Assembly: GCA_002255575.1 (NCBI GenBank)
Contig: NCAT01000005.1
Coordinates: 46,135 to 110,134 of the forward strand
DNA: 64,000 bases
Reading direction: 5' to 3'
Source of the DNA: Acidocella sp. 20-57-95
GTDB lineage: Bacteria > Pseudomonadota > Alphaproteobacteria > Acetobacterales > Acetobacteraceae
Shown in pieces: positions 1 through 9,881 of this stretch (its first letter is position 1; each line of letters opens with the position of its first letter). A program made the translations under genes and the position numbers. Under the pieces are notes generated by a model. That model saw only the letters and a program-made list of their open reading frames with translations, did not search any database and was not told where the DNA came from.

Positions 1-180
1 CAGCACGATGGCAAGGCCAGCGCTACCGGTGAAACCGCTGATATAGGCTAATCTTTCGGCAGATTTTGGAACATATTCGCCGAGATGCTCATCGGCGCGT
101 GGGATGATGAAACCATCCAATCCGGCCTCGGTAAGTTTGGCGCGGAGTGCTTTTATCCGGCTTGAATGCTCTAATTTCAT
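1..180 (-). CDS. Xaa-Pro aminopeptidase (M24B), N-terminal fragment
   Basis: Only the first 60 codons lie in the window; the gene runs off the left edge. The translation begins MKLEHSSRIKALRAKL and continues with DGFIIPRADEHLGEY and ERLAYISGFTGSAG. This is the classic start of the creatinase-type N-terminal domain of M24B aminopeptidase P, where the FTGSAG segment is highly conserved. The catalytic pita-bread domain with the dimetal site is outside the window, so activity cannot be checked. The family removes N-terminal residues preceding proline in the cytoplasm. The ATG at 180 is the only reasonable start. The gene is divergent from the DUF1127 gene, with about 150 bp between the two starts. 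Confidence 0.8.
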   Translation of the reverse strand, partial: MKLEHSSRIKALRAKLTEAGLDGFIIPRADEHLGEYVPKSAERLAYISGFTGSAGLAIVL

Positions 181-327
181 AATTTTTCCTGAATATGCGG
201 TCACTGCATGGCTGATTCGGCAAATGCCCGCGTCAAACTTTAATGAAGCAGCCTATGTTGTTGTGCAGTGCAGCACGGCGGCGCGATGTGCGATTTGTCG
301 GCGGGCGCTAAAGTAAAGGTGGTTATC

Positions 328-555
328 ATGGCAACCAACATCACGAATTCAGTCGCTTTCGGCAATACCGGACATTTTTCTGTTCAGCCGAAACGCGTCG
401 ATAATTTTGCAGCGCGGTTGGTCGAGAAATTTCAATCCTGGCGGATGCGCGAGGCAGCAATCAATGAGCTGAGCCAATTTTCGGACCTTGAACTTGCCGA
501 TATCGGTGTGGGGCGTCAGCAAATTTCGACTTTTGTGAGGTGCGGCCGCCGCTAA
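328..555 (+). CDS. DUF1127 small basic protein
   Basis: A 75-aa protein whose C-terminal half (ARLVEKFQSWRMREAAINEL, then FSDLELADIGVGRQQI) matches the DUF1127/YjiS-like signature: an amphipathic arginine-rich helix followed by LxDxELxDIG. ATG 328 is preferred over an in-frame TTG at 268 because a purine-rich AAAGGTGG lies just upstream. Family members are abundant in alphaproteobacteria. Some have been linked to phosphate, polyamine or RNA metabolism, but no function can be assigned here. Its stop overlaps the end of convergent prmA by 4 bp. Confidence 0.75.
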   Translation: MATNITNSVAFGNTGHFSVQPKRVDNFAARLVEKFQSWRMREAAINELSQFSDLELADIGVGRQQISTFVRCGRR

Positions 556-1439
556 GCTAAAGCGGGGCGCTTCAGGATCAGCGTGGTCCAGGCACCATCG
601 GCAATGCGCCCGGTTAAAACCAACCCGGCGCGCCGGTGGGCGGAAAGCACCCAGTTTGCCTGCACGGTTAAAAGCCCTGCCAAAATCGCGATGCCGCCTG
701 GTTGCAGGTGGTCAGCCAATTCATGTGCCATAGCGCAGAGTGGGCGGGCGAGAATATTGGCGAATACCAGGTCGTAAGGTGCGGCGCGTTGAATCCGCCG
801 GTCCATCCAGCCATCTGCTTTAATCGCGTGGATACGCGCGGAGACTTGGTTTAGCCCCGCGTTGGATTTGGCAACACGCGCGGCACGAGCGTCGATATCG
901 GTTGCCAACACTTTGCGCCGCATGAGTTTTGTGGCTGCGATGGCCAGCACGCCGGAGCCAGTGCCAAGGTCGAGAATCCGCCTTGGATGGTGGTATCTGG
1001 CAATCCGTTCAAGTGCCAAAAGGCAGCCGCGGGTGGAGTTATGTTCCCCGGTGCCGAACGCCAGACCGGCATCGAGTGTCAGGGTAATCCGCCCTTGAAT
1101 GGGTGGAGCCGCGATATGCGTCCCCCGCACCACAAAGCGCCGCCCAATTTGTTGTTCCGGAAATGCCGCTTTGGTGCGTGCCAGCCAACCGCCAACCGGC
1201 ACCAGGCTGCGGGCGATATCAGGCGAACAGCCGGTCAGCATCTCAGCAACGGCCAAAGCCGACGCTAATTCCGCCTCATGGGCGCCGCGTTCTTTAACGC
1301 CCTGCAGGTCCCAGAGGTTATTATCCTCATCATGGAAAAACGACACGGCACGGCAAACCGAGCTTAACGCAGCTTCATAGGTTTCCATCGCATCTGCCGG
1401 GACGATGATGGAAATGCAGTCGAGTAGCTCAGGAGCCAT
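552..1439 (-). CDS. prmA: Ribosomal protein L11 methyltransferase PrmA
   Basis: A 295-aa SAM-dependent methyltransferase that trimethylates ribosomal protein L11 in the cytoplasm. Visible motifs are the PrmA-specific FGTGEH around residues 128-133, SAM-binding motif I LDLGTGSGVLAIAA around 156-169, and the ANILARPL segment near 228, which corresponds to the family's N-(I/L)LA-xPL motif. Length agrees with bacterial PrmA (about 290-300 aa). It starts at ATG 1439 and overlaps the end of the upstream helicase gene by 11 bp, so it is probably the last gene of a metF-helicase-prmA transcription unit. Confidence 0.92.
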   Translation of the reverse strand: MAPELLDCISIIVPADAMETYEAALSSVCRAVSFFHDEDNNLWDLQGVKERGAHEAELASALAVAEMLTGCSPDIARSLVPVGGWLARTKAAFPEQQIGRRFVVRGTHIAAPPIQGRITLTLDAGLAFGTGEHNSTRGCLLALERIARYHHPRRILDLGTGSGVLAIAATKLMRRKVLATDIDARAARVAKSNAGLNQVSARIHAIKADGWMDRRIQRAAPYDLVFANILARPLCAMAHELADHLQPGGIAILAGLLTVQANWVLSAHRRAGLVLTGRIADGAWTTLILKRPALA

Positions 1440-3609
1440 GGCGTTCTATAAACCTGTCTAATACGCGTTTTTCACCGGATGTTTCGAATTTGATATCCAG
1501 CCGGTCGTCATCGACCGCCATAACCGTGCCGTAGCCGAATTTCTGATGAAATACACGGGCACCGACGGGGATTTTGTCGGGCCGCGCGGGTCTGGATGGC
1601 TGCTCCCATGCATCAGCCTCGCGTGGGCGCCGGGCCATGACCGGGAACTGCACGGGTGCCGCAAGCCGCTGTGACCGGCCGACGGACGCTGAGCCTGAGA
1701 CATTGATAAAATCTGAAGGAAGTTCGTCGATGAAGCGGCTGGGGATAGACGATTGCCAGTTAGCGTAAATCCGCCGGTTGGCAGCGTGCGATATAATGGC
1801 GCGTTTGCGGGCACGGGTGATGCCAACATAAGCGAGGCGGCGTTCTTCTTCGAGGCTTTTCACGCCACCTTCATCGAGGGCGCGTTGGTTGGGAAACACC
1901 CCTTCCTCCCAACCGGGTAGGAATACGGTGTCAAACTCCAACCCCTTGGCGCCGTGCAGGGTCATCATGCTGAGTTTGGCGTCGTCCGTGTTTTCCTCGT
2001 TTTCCATCACCAGCGCCACATGTTCGAGGAAGCCTTGCAGCGTTTCAAAATCCGCCATCGCACGGACGAGTTCTTTTAAATTCTCCAACCGGCCTGGTGC
2101 GTCAGGTGATTTATCGGCCTGCCACATGGCGGTATAGCCGGATTCATCGAGCAATGTGGCCAGCGTGACAACGTGGCCTTCGCGCGCCAGCATGGCCCGC
2201 CATTGATCAAACTGTTGCAATAGGTTGCGCATGGCATCGCGCAATTTGCCACGTAATTCACCGGATGCGACGAGGGCCTGGGTGGCGGCGTAAAGCGAGA
2301 TTTGCGCCGTGCGGGATTTTTCATGCATCGCGCGGAGCGACACATCACCAACACCACGCTTGGGTGTGTTGATGATACGTTCAAAGGCAAGATCATCAGC
2401 CGGTTGTGCCAAAACACGTAAATAGGCGATCGCATCGCGGATTTCCGCCCGTTCATAGAAGCGCAAACCACCGATAATGCGGTAGGGCAGGCCGAGCGTG
2501 ATCATGCGTTCTTCAAAGGCGCGGGTTTGAAAGCTGGCGCGGACCAGGATCGCCATCTCGGCGAGAGAATTACCATCGCGTCGTAGCGCTTCCACGCGCC
2601 CGCCAACCATGCGGGCTTCTTCCTCAGAATCCCAAAGTGCAATCACCTCAACATTCTCGCCTGCAGAATCATTACGGCCAGAATGCAGGGTTTTGCCAAG
2701 CCTTCCTTCATTATGCGCGATCAGGTGTGATGCAGCGGCTAGGATGGGCGCAGTCGAGCGGTAATTGGCTTCCAATTTAACGATCTTAGCACCGGGGAAG
2801 TCGCGTTCAAATTTTAGGATGTTTTCAATCTCAGCGCCGCGCCAGGAATAGATGCTTTGGTCATCATCCCCTACGCAGCAGATATTTTTATGGGCCTGCG
2901 CCAGCAGGCGCAGCCAGTAATATTGCACCAGATTGGTGTCTTGGTACTCGTCCACCAAAATATAGCGAAAAGCCCGATGATAGGTGGCAAGGACTTCGGG
3001 ATCAGTTTTTAACAGATGCGTCGCCAATAGTAGCAAGTCACCAAAATCAGTGGCGTTGAGTGTCTTTAATCGCGCCTGATAGGCAGCGTATAAATCTTTC
3101 GCCCGGCCATTCGCAAAATCAGTATCCTGATCGGCTGGTATTTCACCGGGCATAAAGCCACGATCTTTCCAGCGTTGTATTTGCGCCATCAAGGCGTTGG
3201 GCGGCCAACGCTTGGCGTCGATCTTGGCGGCTTCCATCACCTGCTTGAGAAGGCGCAACTGATCATCCGTATCCAAAATCGAGAAATTGGGTTGCAGCCC
3301 CACCCGGTCGGCAAATCGGCGGAGCATCCTGGCACTGAGCGCGTGAAACGTGCCGAGCCAGAGCCCTTCAGCTGGTTGGCCAGTGATTTTGGCCACCCGT
3401 TCGCGCATTTCCCGGGCAGCTTTGTTGGTGAAGGTCACCGTTAGAATTTGGTTGGGGAAGGCCCGTTTGCTGAGGAGAATATGGGCGAACCTGGTGGTCA
3501 GAACGCGGGTTTTCCCGGTGCCGGCACCGGCCAGCACCAGAACAGGCCCTTCAGTTGCCTCCACCGCATCGCGTTGCGCGGTGTTCAGCCCATCGAGATA
3601 GGCGCTCAA
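1429..3609 (-). CDS. uvrD: UvrD/PcrA-type superfamily 1 DNA helicase
   Basis: A 726-aa SF1A 3'-5' helicase for mismatch and nucleotide-excision repair and for clearing replication obstacles. Motifs in order: Walker A GAGTGKT at residues 28-34, motif Ia TFTNKAAREM, Walker B VDEYQDTN, motif III GDDDQSIYSWRGA, motif V TLHGAKGLEFDTVFLPG, motif VI RRLAYVGITRARK, and the PcrA/UvrD C-terminal tail with FHQKFGYGTV. The start codon is TTG at 3609, sharing TTGA with the metF stop. No later ATG or GTG precedes Walker A, so translational coupling to metF is likely. Whether the organism calls it uvrD or pcrA cannot be decided from sequence. Confidence 0.93.
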   Translation of the reverse strand: MSAYLDGLNTAQRDAVEATEGPVLVLAGAGTGKTRVLTTRFAHILLSKRAFPNQILTVTFTNKAAREMRERVAKITGQPAEGLWLGTFHALSARMLRRFADRVGLQPNFSILDTDDQLRLLKQVMEAAKIDAKRWPPNALMAQIQRWKDRGFMPGEIPADQDTDFANGRAKDLYAAYQARLKTLNATDFGDLLLLATHLLKTDPEVLATYHRAFRYILVDEYQDTNLVQYYWLRLLAQAHKNICCVGDDDQSIYSWRGAEIENILKFERDFPGAKIVKLEANYRSTAPILAAASHLIAHNEGRLGKTLHSGRNDSAGENVEVIALWDSEEEARMVGGRVEALRRDGNSLAEMAILVRASFQTRAFEERMITLGLPYRIIGGLRFYERAEIRDAIAYLRVLAQPADDLAFERIINTPKRGVGDVSLRAMHEKSRTAQISLYAATQALVASGELRGKLRDAMRNLLQQFDQWRAMLAREGHVVTLATLLDESGYTAMWQADKSPDAPGRLENLKELVRAMADFETLQGFLEHVALVMENEENTDDAKLSMMTLHGAKGLEFDTVFLPGWEEGVFPNQRALDEGGVKSLEEERRLAYVGITRARKRAIISHAANRRIYANWQSSIPSRFIDELPSDFINVSGSASVGRSQRLAAPVQFPVMARRPREADAWEQPSRPARPDKIPVGARVFHQKFGYGTVMAVDDDRLDIKFETSGEKRVLDRFIERHGS

Positions 3610-4550
3610 ACCGCTGCCGGCTTCACACCCAAAATACGCGCGATGGCATACACCAAATCGGGCCGGTTGAGCGTGTAGAAGTGGAATTCATCAATGCCGT
3701 TGGCTTGCAGAATGCGCACTTGTTCAGCCGCCGTTGCAGCCGCCACCATCCGGCGGGTTTCGGCGTCATCCTCTAAGCCTTCAAACAAATCGGCCATCCA
3801 GGTTGGCACAATTGTGCCGCAGGCGGTGCAGAATTTTGCCGCTTGGGTGAAGTTGGAAACCGGCATGATGCCAGGAACGATCGGTGCTGTGATACCAGCG
3901 GCCACGGCTTTATCGAGAAACCGCAGAAAATTGCTGTTTTCGAAAAATACCTGGGTGATGGCACGCGTCGCCCCGGCATCGAGCTTGCGCTTCAAATTGT
4001 CGAGATCGGCGGCTTCGCTCTCGGCTTGCGGGTGCACTTCGGGGTAAGCGGCGACGGTAATTTCAAAATCGGCGACTCTTTTCAGGCCCGCGACCAGGTC
4101 GGCCGCGAACGCATAGCCGCCTGGATGTGGCGCATAAGCCTGCCCAGCCGGTGGGTCGCCCCGCAGGGCCACAATGTGTCGCACACCGGCGTCCCAATAG
4201 CGGCGGGCCACTTCATCAACTTCCTCCCGGGTGGCACCCACGCAGGTGAGATGTGCAGCCGGGATCAGCTTGGTTTCCTGCACGAGCCGCACCACGGTGG
4301 CGTGGGTCCGCTCCTGTGTGCTGCCGCCGGCCCCATAAGTGACCGAGACGAAGCGCGGCTGTAGCGTCGCCAAGCGCTCGATGCAGGCCCAAAGCTGGGT
4401 TTCCAGAGCCGGGGTCTTGGGCGGGAAAAACTCAAAGGAAATGGCGGGCGCCCCGGTATTGGCGCGGCCAGGCAGGGGCATCACGCGGTCGCCGGTGACC
4501 CAGCGTTCCAGGGCATCACGGGGCGGGGAATGGGTCATGGGGCTTTGCAT
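3606..4550 (-). CDS. metF: Methylenetetrahydrofolate reductase MetF
   Basis: An FAD-dependent reductase that converts 5,10-methylene-THF to 5-methyl-THF for methionine synthesis. The segments FEFFPPKTP, FVSVTYGAGGSTQERT, HLTCVGATREEVD and VALRGDPPAG are diagnostic of the MetF TIM barrel. The frame is open upstream to a TTG at 4598. I prefer ATG 4550 (314 aa), while ATG 4538 is also possible; none has a strong Shine-Dalgarno. The stop overlaps the TTG start of the helicase gene. It is divergent from mlaA across about 185 bp. Confidence 0.93.
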   Translation of the reverse strand: MQSPMTHSPPRDALERWVTGDRVMPLPGRANTGAPAISFEFFPPKTPALETQLWACIERLATLQPRFVSVTYGAGGSTQERTHATVVRLVQETKLIPAAHLTCVGATREEVDEVARRYWDAGVRHIVALRGDPPAGQAYAPHPGGYAFAADLVAGLKRVADFEITVAAYPEVHPQAESEAADLDNLKRKLDAGATRAITQVFFENSNFLRFLDKAVAAGITAPIVPGIMPVSNFTQAAKFCTACGTIVPTWMADLFEGLEDDAETRRMVAAATAAEQVRILQANGIDEFHFYTLNRPDLVYAIARILGVKPAAV

Positions 4551-4735
4551 ATCCGGTTCATTGGAGAGGAAGGCATCTTTTGTGGCATTCTTCGCCAAAT
4601 CCGCAAGAGCTATTCGCTGATAGACGCAAAACTGTTACTTGCTGTTTTCGCACGCGGCTGTTGATCCTGCCTGGATGTGGGTTACATATGCGATGAGATC
4701 GACCGGCGCTCAGCCAGTTGATGAAGGAGGCTCGG

Positions 4736-5566
4736 GTGCAGAAATTCTCTTCTTTATGTGTAAAGCGGTCTGAAAAATCGTTAAAAACACGAATTTTAGG
4801 CGGGCTTGCAGTGCCCTGCCTGATGCTCGCGGGTTTGCTTTCGGGCTGCGCCACCGCGCCGGCCCAATCAGATACGGCAGATTATCAAGCCTATATTCAG
4901 CAGAACGACCCGATTGAACCCACCAACCGGGTTTTTTACAATATTAACGATACGATTGATCGTTATGCTTTCAAGCCGATTGCCAAAGGCTATGTGGCAA
5001 TCACGAACCAGACATTCCGTGATCATGTGAGTGATTTTGTCACAAATATCGGTGAGCCCGGCCGACTGATTTACTTCATGTTTGGCGGCAAGCCCCGCGA
5101 TGCGGGCACGTCCTTGGTCCGTTTCGTCGTGAATTCAACTGTTGGGATTGGCGGCATTTTCGACCCGGCGACTTCGCTCGGCTATCCTGAAACTGATACT
5201 GATTTTGGCATCACCCTGGCAGAATGGGGCATTCCGGCGGGTCCGTATTTGTATCTGCCGGTCTTTGGACCATCCGGTGCCCGCGACGTGTTCAGCATTC
5301 CGGCCGAATATTTCTTAACGCCGGTGGAAGCCGCGCCCACGAGCACGGCCCTGAAGGCGTTTAGTTATTCCGAAACGGCATTGCATCTGGTGAACACCCG
5401 CGCCGCGTTCCTCGACCCGATTGATCAGATCCAGGCGACGGCGCTTGACCCCTATGCCACATTTCGGAGCCTTTATCGCCAACAACGTGCCTCACAATTG
5501 CAGTTAATCGACCAGCGCGACACCCCGACTGTGCCTGACTGGTACAGCCAACCCGCGCAGAAATAA
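4736..5566 (+). CDS. mlaA: MlaA/VacJ outer-membrane lipoprotein
   Basis: An outer-membrane lipoprotein of the Mla pathway, which removes phospholipids mislocalised to the outer leaflet. GTG 4736 is chosen because AAGGAGG (4724-4730) lies five bases upstream; ATGs at 4718/4721 lie within or before that site. The 276-aa product has a basic n-region, a hydrophobic core and the lipobox LLSGC. Family motifs follow: DPIEPTNRVFYNIND, FVTNIGEPGRLIYFMFGGKP, the segment around VNSTVGIGGIFDPAT, and GPSGARDVFS. mlaC begins 30 bp downstream, so the two probably form an operon. Confidence 0.9.
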   Translation: MQKFSSLCVKRSEKSLKTRILGGLAVPCLMLAGLLSGCATAPAQSDTADYQAYIQQNDPIEPTNRVFYNINDTIDRYAFKPIAKGYVAITNQTFRDHVSDFVTNIGEPGRLIYFMFGGKPRDAGTSLVRFVVNSTVGIGGIFDPATSLGYPETDTDFGITLAEWGIPAGPYLYLPVFGPSGARDVFSIPAEYFLTPVEAAPTSTALKAFSYSETALHLVNTRAAFLDPIDQIQATALDPYATFRSLYRQQRASQLQLIDQRDTPTVPDWYSQPAQK

Positions 5567-5596
5567 CCACTGCATTCATTATAAAGGGCTTATCCT

Positions 5597-6214
5597 ATGA
5601 CTTATCGCCGTTTTGTCCTCGCTGCTTTTGCGGGACTTCCAATGTTGACCGCGGCTTCATTTGCGCATGCACAGGTGGCGCCGGATGCAGCCAAAACCTT
5701 TATCGATCAAGCCGGCCAGCAGTTAGTGACCATCGTGAATGGCAGCGCAAGCACGTCGCAAAAGGCAGATCAGCTTCGCCAATTGGTGGACCAGATTGTG
5801 GCTGTTGATCAGGTGGGGGATTACGTATTAGGCCGCTATAAAAACGTCGCAACGGCTGATCAGCATAGTCAGTTCCTGGCGTTGTTTCACCAGTTGCTGT
5901 CATACAATATCACCTATCAAATCAAGGCTTATCAAGGCATTACCTTCACAGTGAACAGCGCTTCGGTGGTCGGTAATGACACCATTGTGGACACTACCAT
6001 CACCCGGCCGGGTCAGGCGCCGGCGGATGTGGGCTGGGCGGTTGACCAAGTTGATGGCGCGCCCAAAATCGTGGACGTGATTGTCGCGGGCACCAGTCTG
6101 CGCATTACCACCCGGAATGATTATGCCTCAGTGGTGACCAGCAATGGCGGCCAGGTCTCGGCCTTGCTGACGGCCATGCAATCACAGATCGACCGTCACA
6201 AGGCCGCAAATTAA
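5597..6214 (+). CDS. mlaC: MlaC-type periplasmic phospholipid-binding protein
   Basis: A 205-aa protein with a signal peptide (MTYRRFVLAAFAGLP then AASFAHAQV, cleavage after AHA). The mature part resembles the MlaC/Ttg2D family: a DAAKTFIDQAGQQLVTIVNG opening, a helical region with VDQVGDYVLGRYKNVAT, and C-terminal strands with DTTITRPGQAP and KIVDVIVAGTSL. MlaC shuttles phospholipids across the periplasm between outer-membrane MlaA and the inner-membrane MlaFEDB ABC transporter. The transporter genes are not in this window. It lies 30 bp after mlaA. Confidence 0.87.
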   Translation: MTYRRFVLAAFAGLPMLTAASFAHAQVAPDAAKTFIDQAGQQLVTIVNGSASTSQKADQLRQLVDQIVAVDQVGDYVLGRYKNVATADQHSQFLALFHQLLSYNITYQIKAYQGITFTVNSASVVGNDTIVDTTITRPGQAPADVGWAVDQVDGAPKIVDVIVAGTSLRITTRNDYASVVTSNGGQVSALLTAMQSQIDRHKAAN

Positions 6215-6239
6215 CGGATTTTCCGGGCCGCACGTGAAT

Positions 6240-7514
6240 ATGTCTGGTCTTTCTGGTGAGCATAGGACGCCAAGGCGCGCTGCCTTGGCGTTTATTCTTG
6301 TCACAATTATGCTTGACATGCTGGCGATGTCGCTGGTGATCCCTGTGTTGCCGCGGCTGGTGCTGGGTTTCATGCAAAATGATACGGCCTCAGCATCCCG
6401 TATTATCGGTATATTCGGCACATGCTGGGCGCTCATGCAGTTCATATTCTCCCCCATTATGGGTGCCCTGTCGGATCGGTTTGGGCGTCGCCCGGTTGTT
6501 CTAATTTCGAACATTGGGCTGGGGCTGGACTATATCATGATGGCTCTAGCGCCCGGGATTGGCTTGTTATTTGTCGGCCGACTAATCTCCGGCGTCACTG
6601 CTGCCAGCATGTCAACGGCTCAGGCTTATATTGCAGACGTGACGCCGCCGGAAAAGCGCGCGGCGAATTATGGGTTGATGAGTGTTGCTTTTGGTCTGGG
6701 TTTTATTCTGGGACCCGCTTTTGGCGGCTTGCTAGGTCAGATTAACCCACGTTTGCCCTTTTGGGTGGCAGCCGGCTTTAGCCTGACTAACGCACTATAC
6801 GGCTTTTTCATTCTGCCCGAGTCGCTCCCAAAGGAGCAGTGCCGCCCTTTTTCATGGCGAAAAGCCAATGCTCTCGGGGCGTTTAAATTTTTGCGGTCGG
6901 ATGCCGGCCTGGCACCGCTGGCGGTTATCCATTTTCTGTTCTGGCTCAGCCGGGCAGCGTTCCCCGCGATCATGGTGTTATACGTAACATATCGGTACGG
7001 CTGGAATATCGCGACAGTGGGCCTGACGTTTGGCGGCGTGGGCCTATGTTCGATGATCGTAGGCGGTGGGTTGGTGAAGCCAATCGTTGCCAAGTTTGGC
7101 GAAAAAATATGTCTGATCGCGGGGTTGGTTTTCGGTGCCTTGGGCATGGCGGTGTTCGGGTTCGCCAGTACAGCTTTGGTTTTTTGGGTAGGTGTGCCCA
7201 TCATGTCGCTGATGGGGCTGACCGCTCCGGCACTGCAAGGCTTAATGACACGCCGGATTGCACCGAACGCGCAGGGAGAGCTTCAAGGGGCGTTTGGCAG
7301 CGTTATGGCGCTGGCACAGATGGTGGGGCCGGGCTTGTTCAGTTTTGTTTTTGCCGAAGGCATCGCAACCCATCAAACATTGTTGGGAGGTCGGTTGGCT
7401 GGGGCCCCATTTTTTGTCGCGGCCCTGCTGCTCGCCGTCGCCACCGGTGTTGGGCTTTTTGTGACGCAACCTGTGCGAAGTGCTCATGCACCCAAGCCGG
7501 TGGCAAGCGGCTAG
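6240..7514 (+). CDS. MFS exporter, TetA/multidrug type
   Basis: A 424-aa major facilitator with about 12 hydrophobic segments. TM1 contains [23 protein letters not shown], matching the DHA1/TetA signature in which an Asp lies in TM1. Motif [15 protein letters not shown] follows TM2, and the TM5 antiporter-type sequence [13 protein letters not shown] is present. These features point to a proton-coupled drug/metabolite efflux pump in the inner membrane; the substrate is unknown. GTG 6234 is an alternative start two codons earlier. It follows mlaC by about 25 bp and may be co-transcribed, though a link to lipid transport is not evident. Confidence 0.82.
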   Translation: MSGLSGEHRTPRRAALAFILVTIMLDMLAMSLVIPVLPRLVLGFMQNDTASASRIIGIFGTCWALMQFIFSPIMGALSDRFGRRPVVLISNIGLGLDYIMMALAPGIGLLFVGRLISGVTAASMSTAQAYIADVTPPEKRAANYGLMSVAFGLGFILGPAFGGLLGQINPRLPFWVAAGFSLTNALYGFFILPESLPKEQCRPFSWRKANALGAFKFLRSDAGLAPLAVIHFLFWLSRAAFPAIMVLYVTYRYGWNIATVGLTFGGVGLCSMIVGGGLVKPIVAKFGEKICLIAGLVFGALGMAVFGFASTALVFWVGVPIMSLMGLTAPALQGLMTRRIAPNAQGELQGAFGSVMALAQMVGPGLFSFVFAEGIATHQTLLGGRLAGAPFFVAALLLAVATGVGLFVTQPVRSAHAPKPVASG

Positions 7515-7545
7515 CCTTCCTGGCGAGACGTGTTATTTCAGCAGC

Positions 7546-8664
7546 ATGTCGCATAATAGTTTCGGCCATCTGTTCCGCGTTACCACCTGGGGTGAAAGCC
7601 ATGGCCCTGCCATCGGCTGTGTGATCGACGGAACACCGCCGGGAATAGCGCTCTGCGAGGCTGACATTCAGCCCTATTTGGATAAGCGTCGCCCCGGCCA
7701 GTCTAAATTCACCACCCAGCGGCAGGAACCAGACCAGGTTAAAATCCTGTCTGGTGTCTATGAGGGACGTACCACGGGGACGCCGATAGCCCTGGTGATC
7801 GAGAATGTTGACCAACGCTCGAAGGATTACAGTAATATCGCGGCGCAATTTCGCCCGGGCCACGCTGATATCACGTATGAGCTGAAATATGGCCTGCGGG
7901 ACCCACGTGGTGGCGGCCGGTCCTCAGCGCGGGAAACCGCCATGCGGGTGGCGGCCGGCGCGGTCGCGCGCAAAGTACTCGGCGAAACGGTGGTGATCCG
8001 TGGTGCAATGGTTGCCCTTGGCAGCCATTGGATCAGCCGTCCGCGTTGGGACTGGGACCAGGTGGATCGTAATCCGTTCTTCTGCCCTGACCCGGTGGCG
8101 GCTGACGAATGGGAAGGCGTTCTCAATAGTATCCGCAAGCAAGGCTCGTCATTGGGCGCCGTGATCGAGGTGGTAGTCGAAGGGGTAAAGCCGGGGCTCG
8201 GTGCCCCCCTTTACGGCAAACTTGATTCCGATATTGCCGCCGGGCTGATGAGCATCAACGCTGTCAAAGGCGTTGAAATCGGTGACGGATTTGGTGCGGC
8301 GGCGCTTCGGGGTGAAGAGAACGCGGATGAGATGCGGATGGATGAAGGAAATGTACAGTTCCTTTCCAATCATGCGGGCGGCATATTGGGGGGCATTTCC
8401 ACCGGTCAGCCGGTCGTCGCGCGCTTTGCCGTCAAACCAACGAGCTCAATCTTAACGCCTGTTCGCTCGGTCGATCGGGCGGGGGCCGAGGTCGATTTGG
8501 TCACCAAGGGACGCCACGACCCTTGCGTCGGTATTCGTGCCGTGCCGGTTGGTGAAGCGATGCTGGCTTGCGTACTGGCTGACCATTTATTGCGGCATCG
8601 CGCGCAAAATGGAGAGACATCGGATATTGCACGATTACCAAATTCGCGCTTCACGACACTGTGA
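7546..8664 (+). CDS. aroC: Chorismate synthase AroC
   Basis: A 372-aa FMN-dependent enzyme of the last shikimate step, converting EPSP to chorismate. It starts [20 protein letters not shown], the signature opening of Aro[28 protein letters not shown] contains the substrate- and FMN-binding arginines, and the C-terminal region carries [17 protein letters not shown] and [19 protein letters not shown]. The upstream in-frame extension to 7480 falls inside the MFS gene and is not supported. Length is normal for the long bacterial form. No Shine-Dalgarno is obvious. Confidence 0.95.
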   Translation: MSHNSFGHLFRVTTWGESHGPAIGCVIDGTPPGIALCEADIQPYLDKRRPGQSKFTTQRQEPDQVKILSGVYEGRTTGTPIALVIENVDQRSKDYSNIAAQFRPGHADITYELKYGLRDPRGGGRSSARETAMRVAAGAVARKVLGETVVIRGAMVALGSHWISRPRWDWDQVDRNPFFCPDPVAADEWEGVLNSIRKQGSSLGAVIEVVVEGVKPGLGAPLYGKLDSDIAAGLMSINAVKGVEIGDGFGAAALRGEENADEMRMDEGNVQFLSNHAGGILGGISTGQPVVARFAVKPTSSILTPVRSVDRAGAEVDLVTKGRHDPCVGIRAVPVGEAMLACVLADHLLRHRAQNGETSDIARLPNSRFTTL

Positions 8665-8699
8665 CTTCGGGATTGGCTATTTAGGGTTACAAACCCGCC

Positions 8700-9878
8700 A
8701 TGGTGAAAACAGGCATCCAGTCTTTCGTATCTTTGGTCGGCAACACGGCATGGCGCGAACGCATCCAAACAATTGCCGAGAGGATCTCGAAGCCAACGCG
8801 TTCTAGCAAGCTAGCGGCTACGCGCTTTGCGGCAGAATGCGCGATTGAAAAGGCCCGGCGCGGCTTGCCGTTGAGCCAAGCAGATTCGGCATTCGTTGAT
8901 CTTGCCACCCGGATCCCCGATTTGCACGACATATTGGCCGCTAAGGGCAAATCCAGGCTCTGTGAGGCTTTAGAGTCGGCAATGATCGGTGATCAGACGA
9001 TTATTCCGTTTTTACATCTTATCCATACGGCAGAGCTTCAAAAGTCCCGTGGTTTCGAGGTCGAGTTCTCTGGGTTCAATGAGGCAACTCCCTTTGACCT
9101 CTTGATATCGCGTGACCTCGCAAAGGCGGAGATCGTATGCGACACGATTTCGGCGGAGGATGGGCACGCAGTCCATCGCGGCGCTTGGTCGAGCTTAATT
9201 GATCGGATTGATCCTGACCTGCAAACGTGGCTGTCCGCTCACCCGGGCCGGTATTTGTTGAAGATGACGCTACCCCAAGGTTTGAAACCAGACACTGATT
9301 GCCAATACCTGCCGATTTTGCAGGCCCGAATTAATCAGATGCTCGCCAGCGCTTCGCGCGCTGACTTTGATGAAGCTGCTGTTCTAAAGTTGGACCCGCT
9401 TTTGTTAGCAGGGGCGCAGGCATCCGACGGACCCGTTCAGCAATCCACCATTCTTGCGAAGCTCCGCCGTGAGTTTGGGCCGGAAGCACATTTTTCGGTA
9501 ACGGAAGCTGGCCAAAGCCTATTTGTTATGGCGGCGCGTGGCAGTAGCGAGAATGAGGTTGCCGGTGCTGTGCGCCGCCGCATGGCAGCCATCGCACCAG
9601 CCCGCTTAACAGGTGCGCGGCCTGGCATATTGGCGATGATGATCGATGATACTGACCAGTTGGAGTGGCGTATCCTGCGCGAGCAAATGTTGCTGGAAGG
9701 TGAGGCGCGGCAATTTCTCACATTTCCGGAAGGCAAAACCGTGATTGCAGTAACGTGCGCGTCGCGGTTTGAATTGGCGCGGGCCGGTGCCGTTGAAGGG
9801 GATTTGCGGTTCCGTAACCCTATGCATCCAGATGCCAAATCAGCAGCATTGGCGCCAGCGGTGTTATCGACCGTTTAA
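8700..9878 (+). CDS. Unrecognised 392-aa cytoplasmic protein
   Basis: I do not recognise this family. It starts at ATG 8700, 36 bp after aroC, with no signal peptide or membrane segment. The N-terminal third is Ala/Arg/Lys-rich and helical in character, including a Cys-containing AAECAIEKARRG. The middle contains a segment with GFEVEFSGFNEATPFDLLI followed by KAEIVCDTISAEDG, which superficially resembles the beta-hairpin core of restriction-like nucleases, but the usual ExK is absent, so no enzymatic call is made. The C-terminal third has MMIDDTDQLEWRILREQMLLEG. Codon use looks like the neighbours. The gene is convergent with the next, with only 3 bp between stops. Confidence 0.75.
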   Translation: MVKTGIQSFVSLVGNTAWRERIQTIAERISKPTRSSKLAATRFAAECAIEKARRGLPLSQADSAFVDLATRIPDLHDILAAKGKSRLCEALESAMIGDQTIIPFLHLIHTAELQKSRGFEVEFSGFNEATPFDLLISRDLAKAEIVCDTISAEDGHAVHRGAWSSLIDRIDPDLQTWLSAHPGRYLLKMTLPQGLKPDTDCQYLPILQARINQMLASASRADFDEAAVLKLDPLLLAGAQASDGPVQQSTILAKLRREFGPEAHFSVTEAGQSLFVMAARGSSENEVAGAVRRRMAAIAPARLTGARPGILAMMIDDTDQLEWRILREQMLLEGEARQFLTFPEGKTVIAVTCASRFELARAGAVEGDLRFRNPMHPDAKSAALAPAVLSTV

Positions 9879-9881
9879 AGT

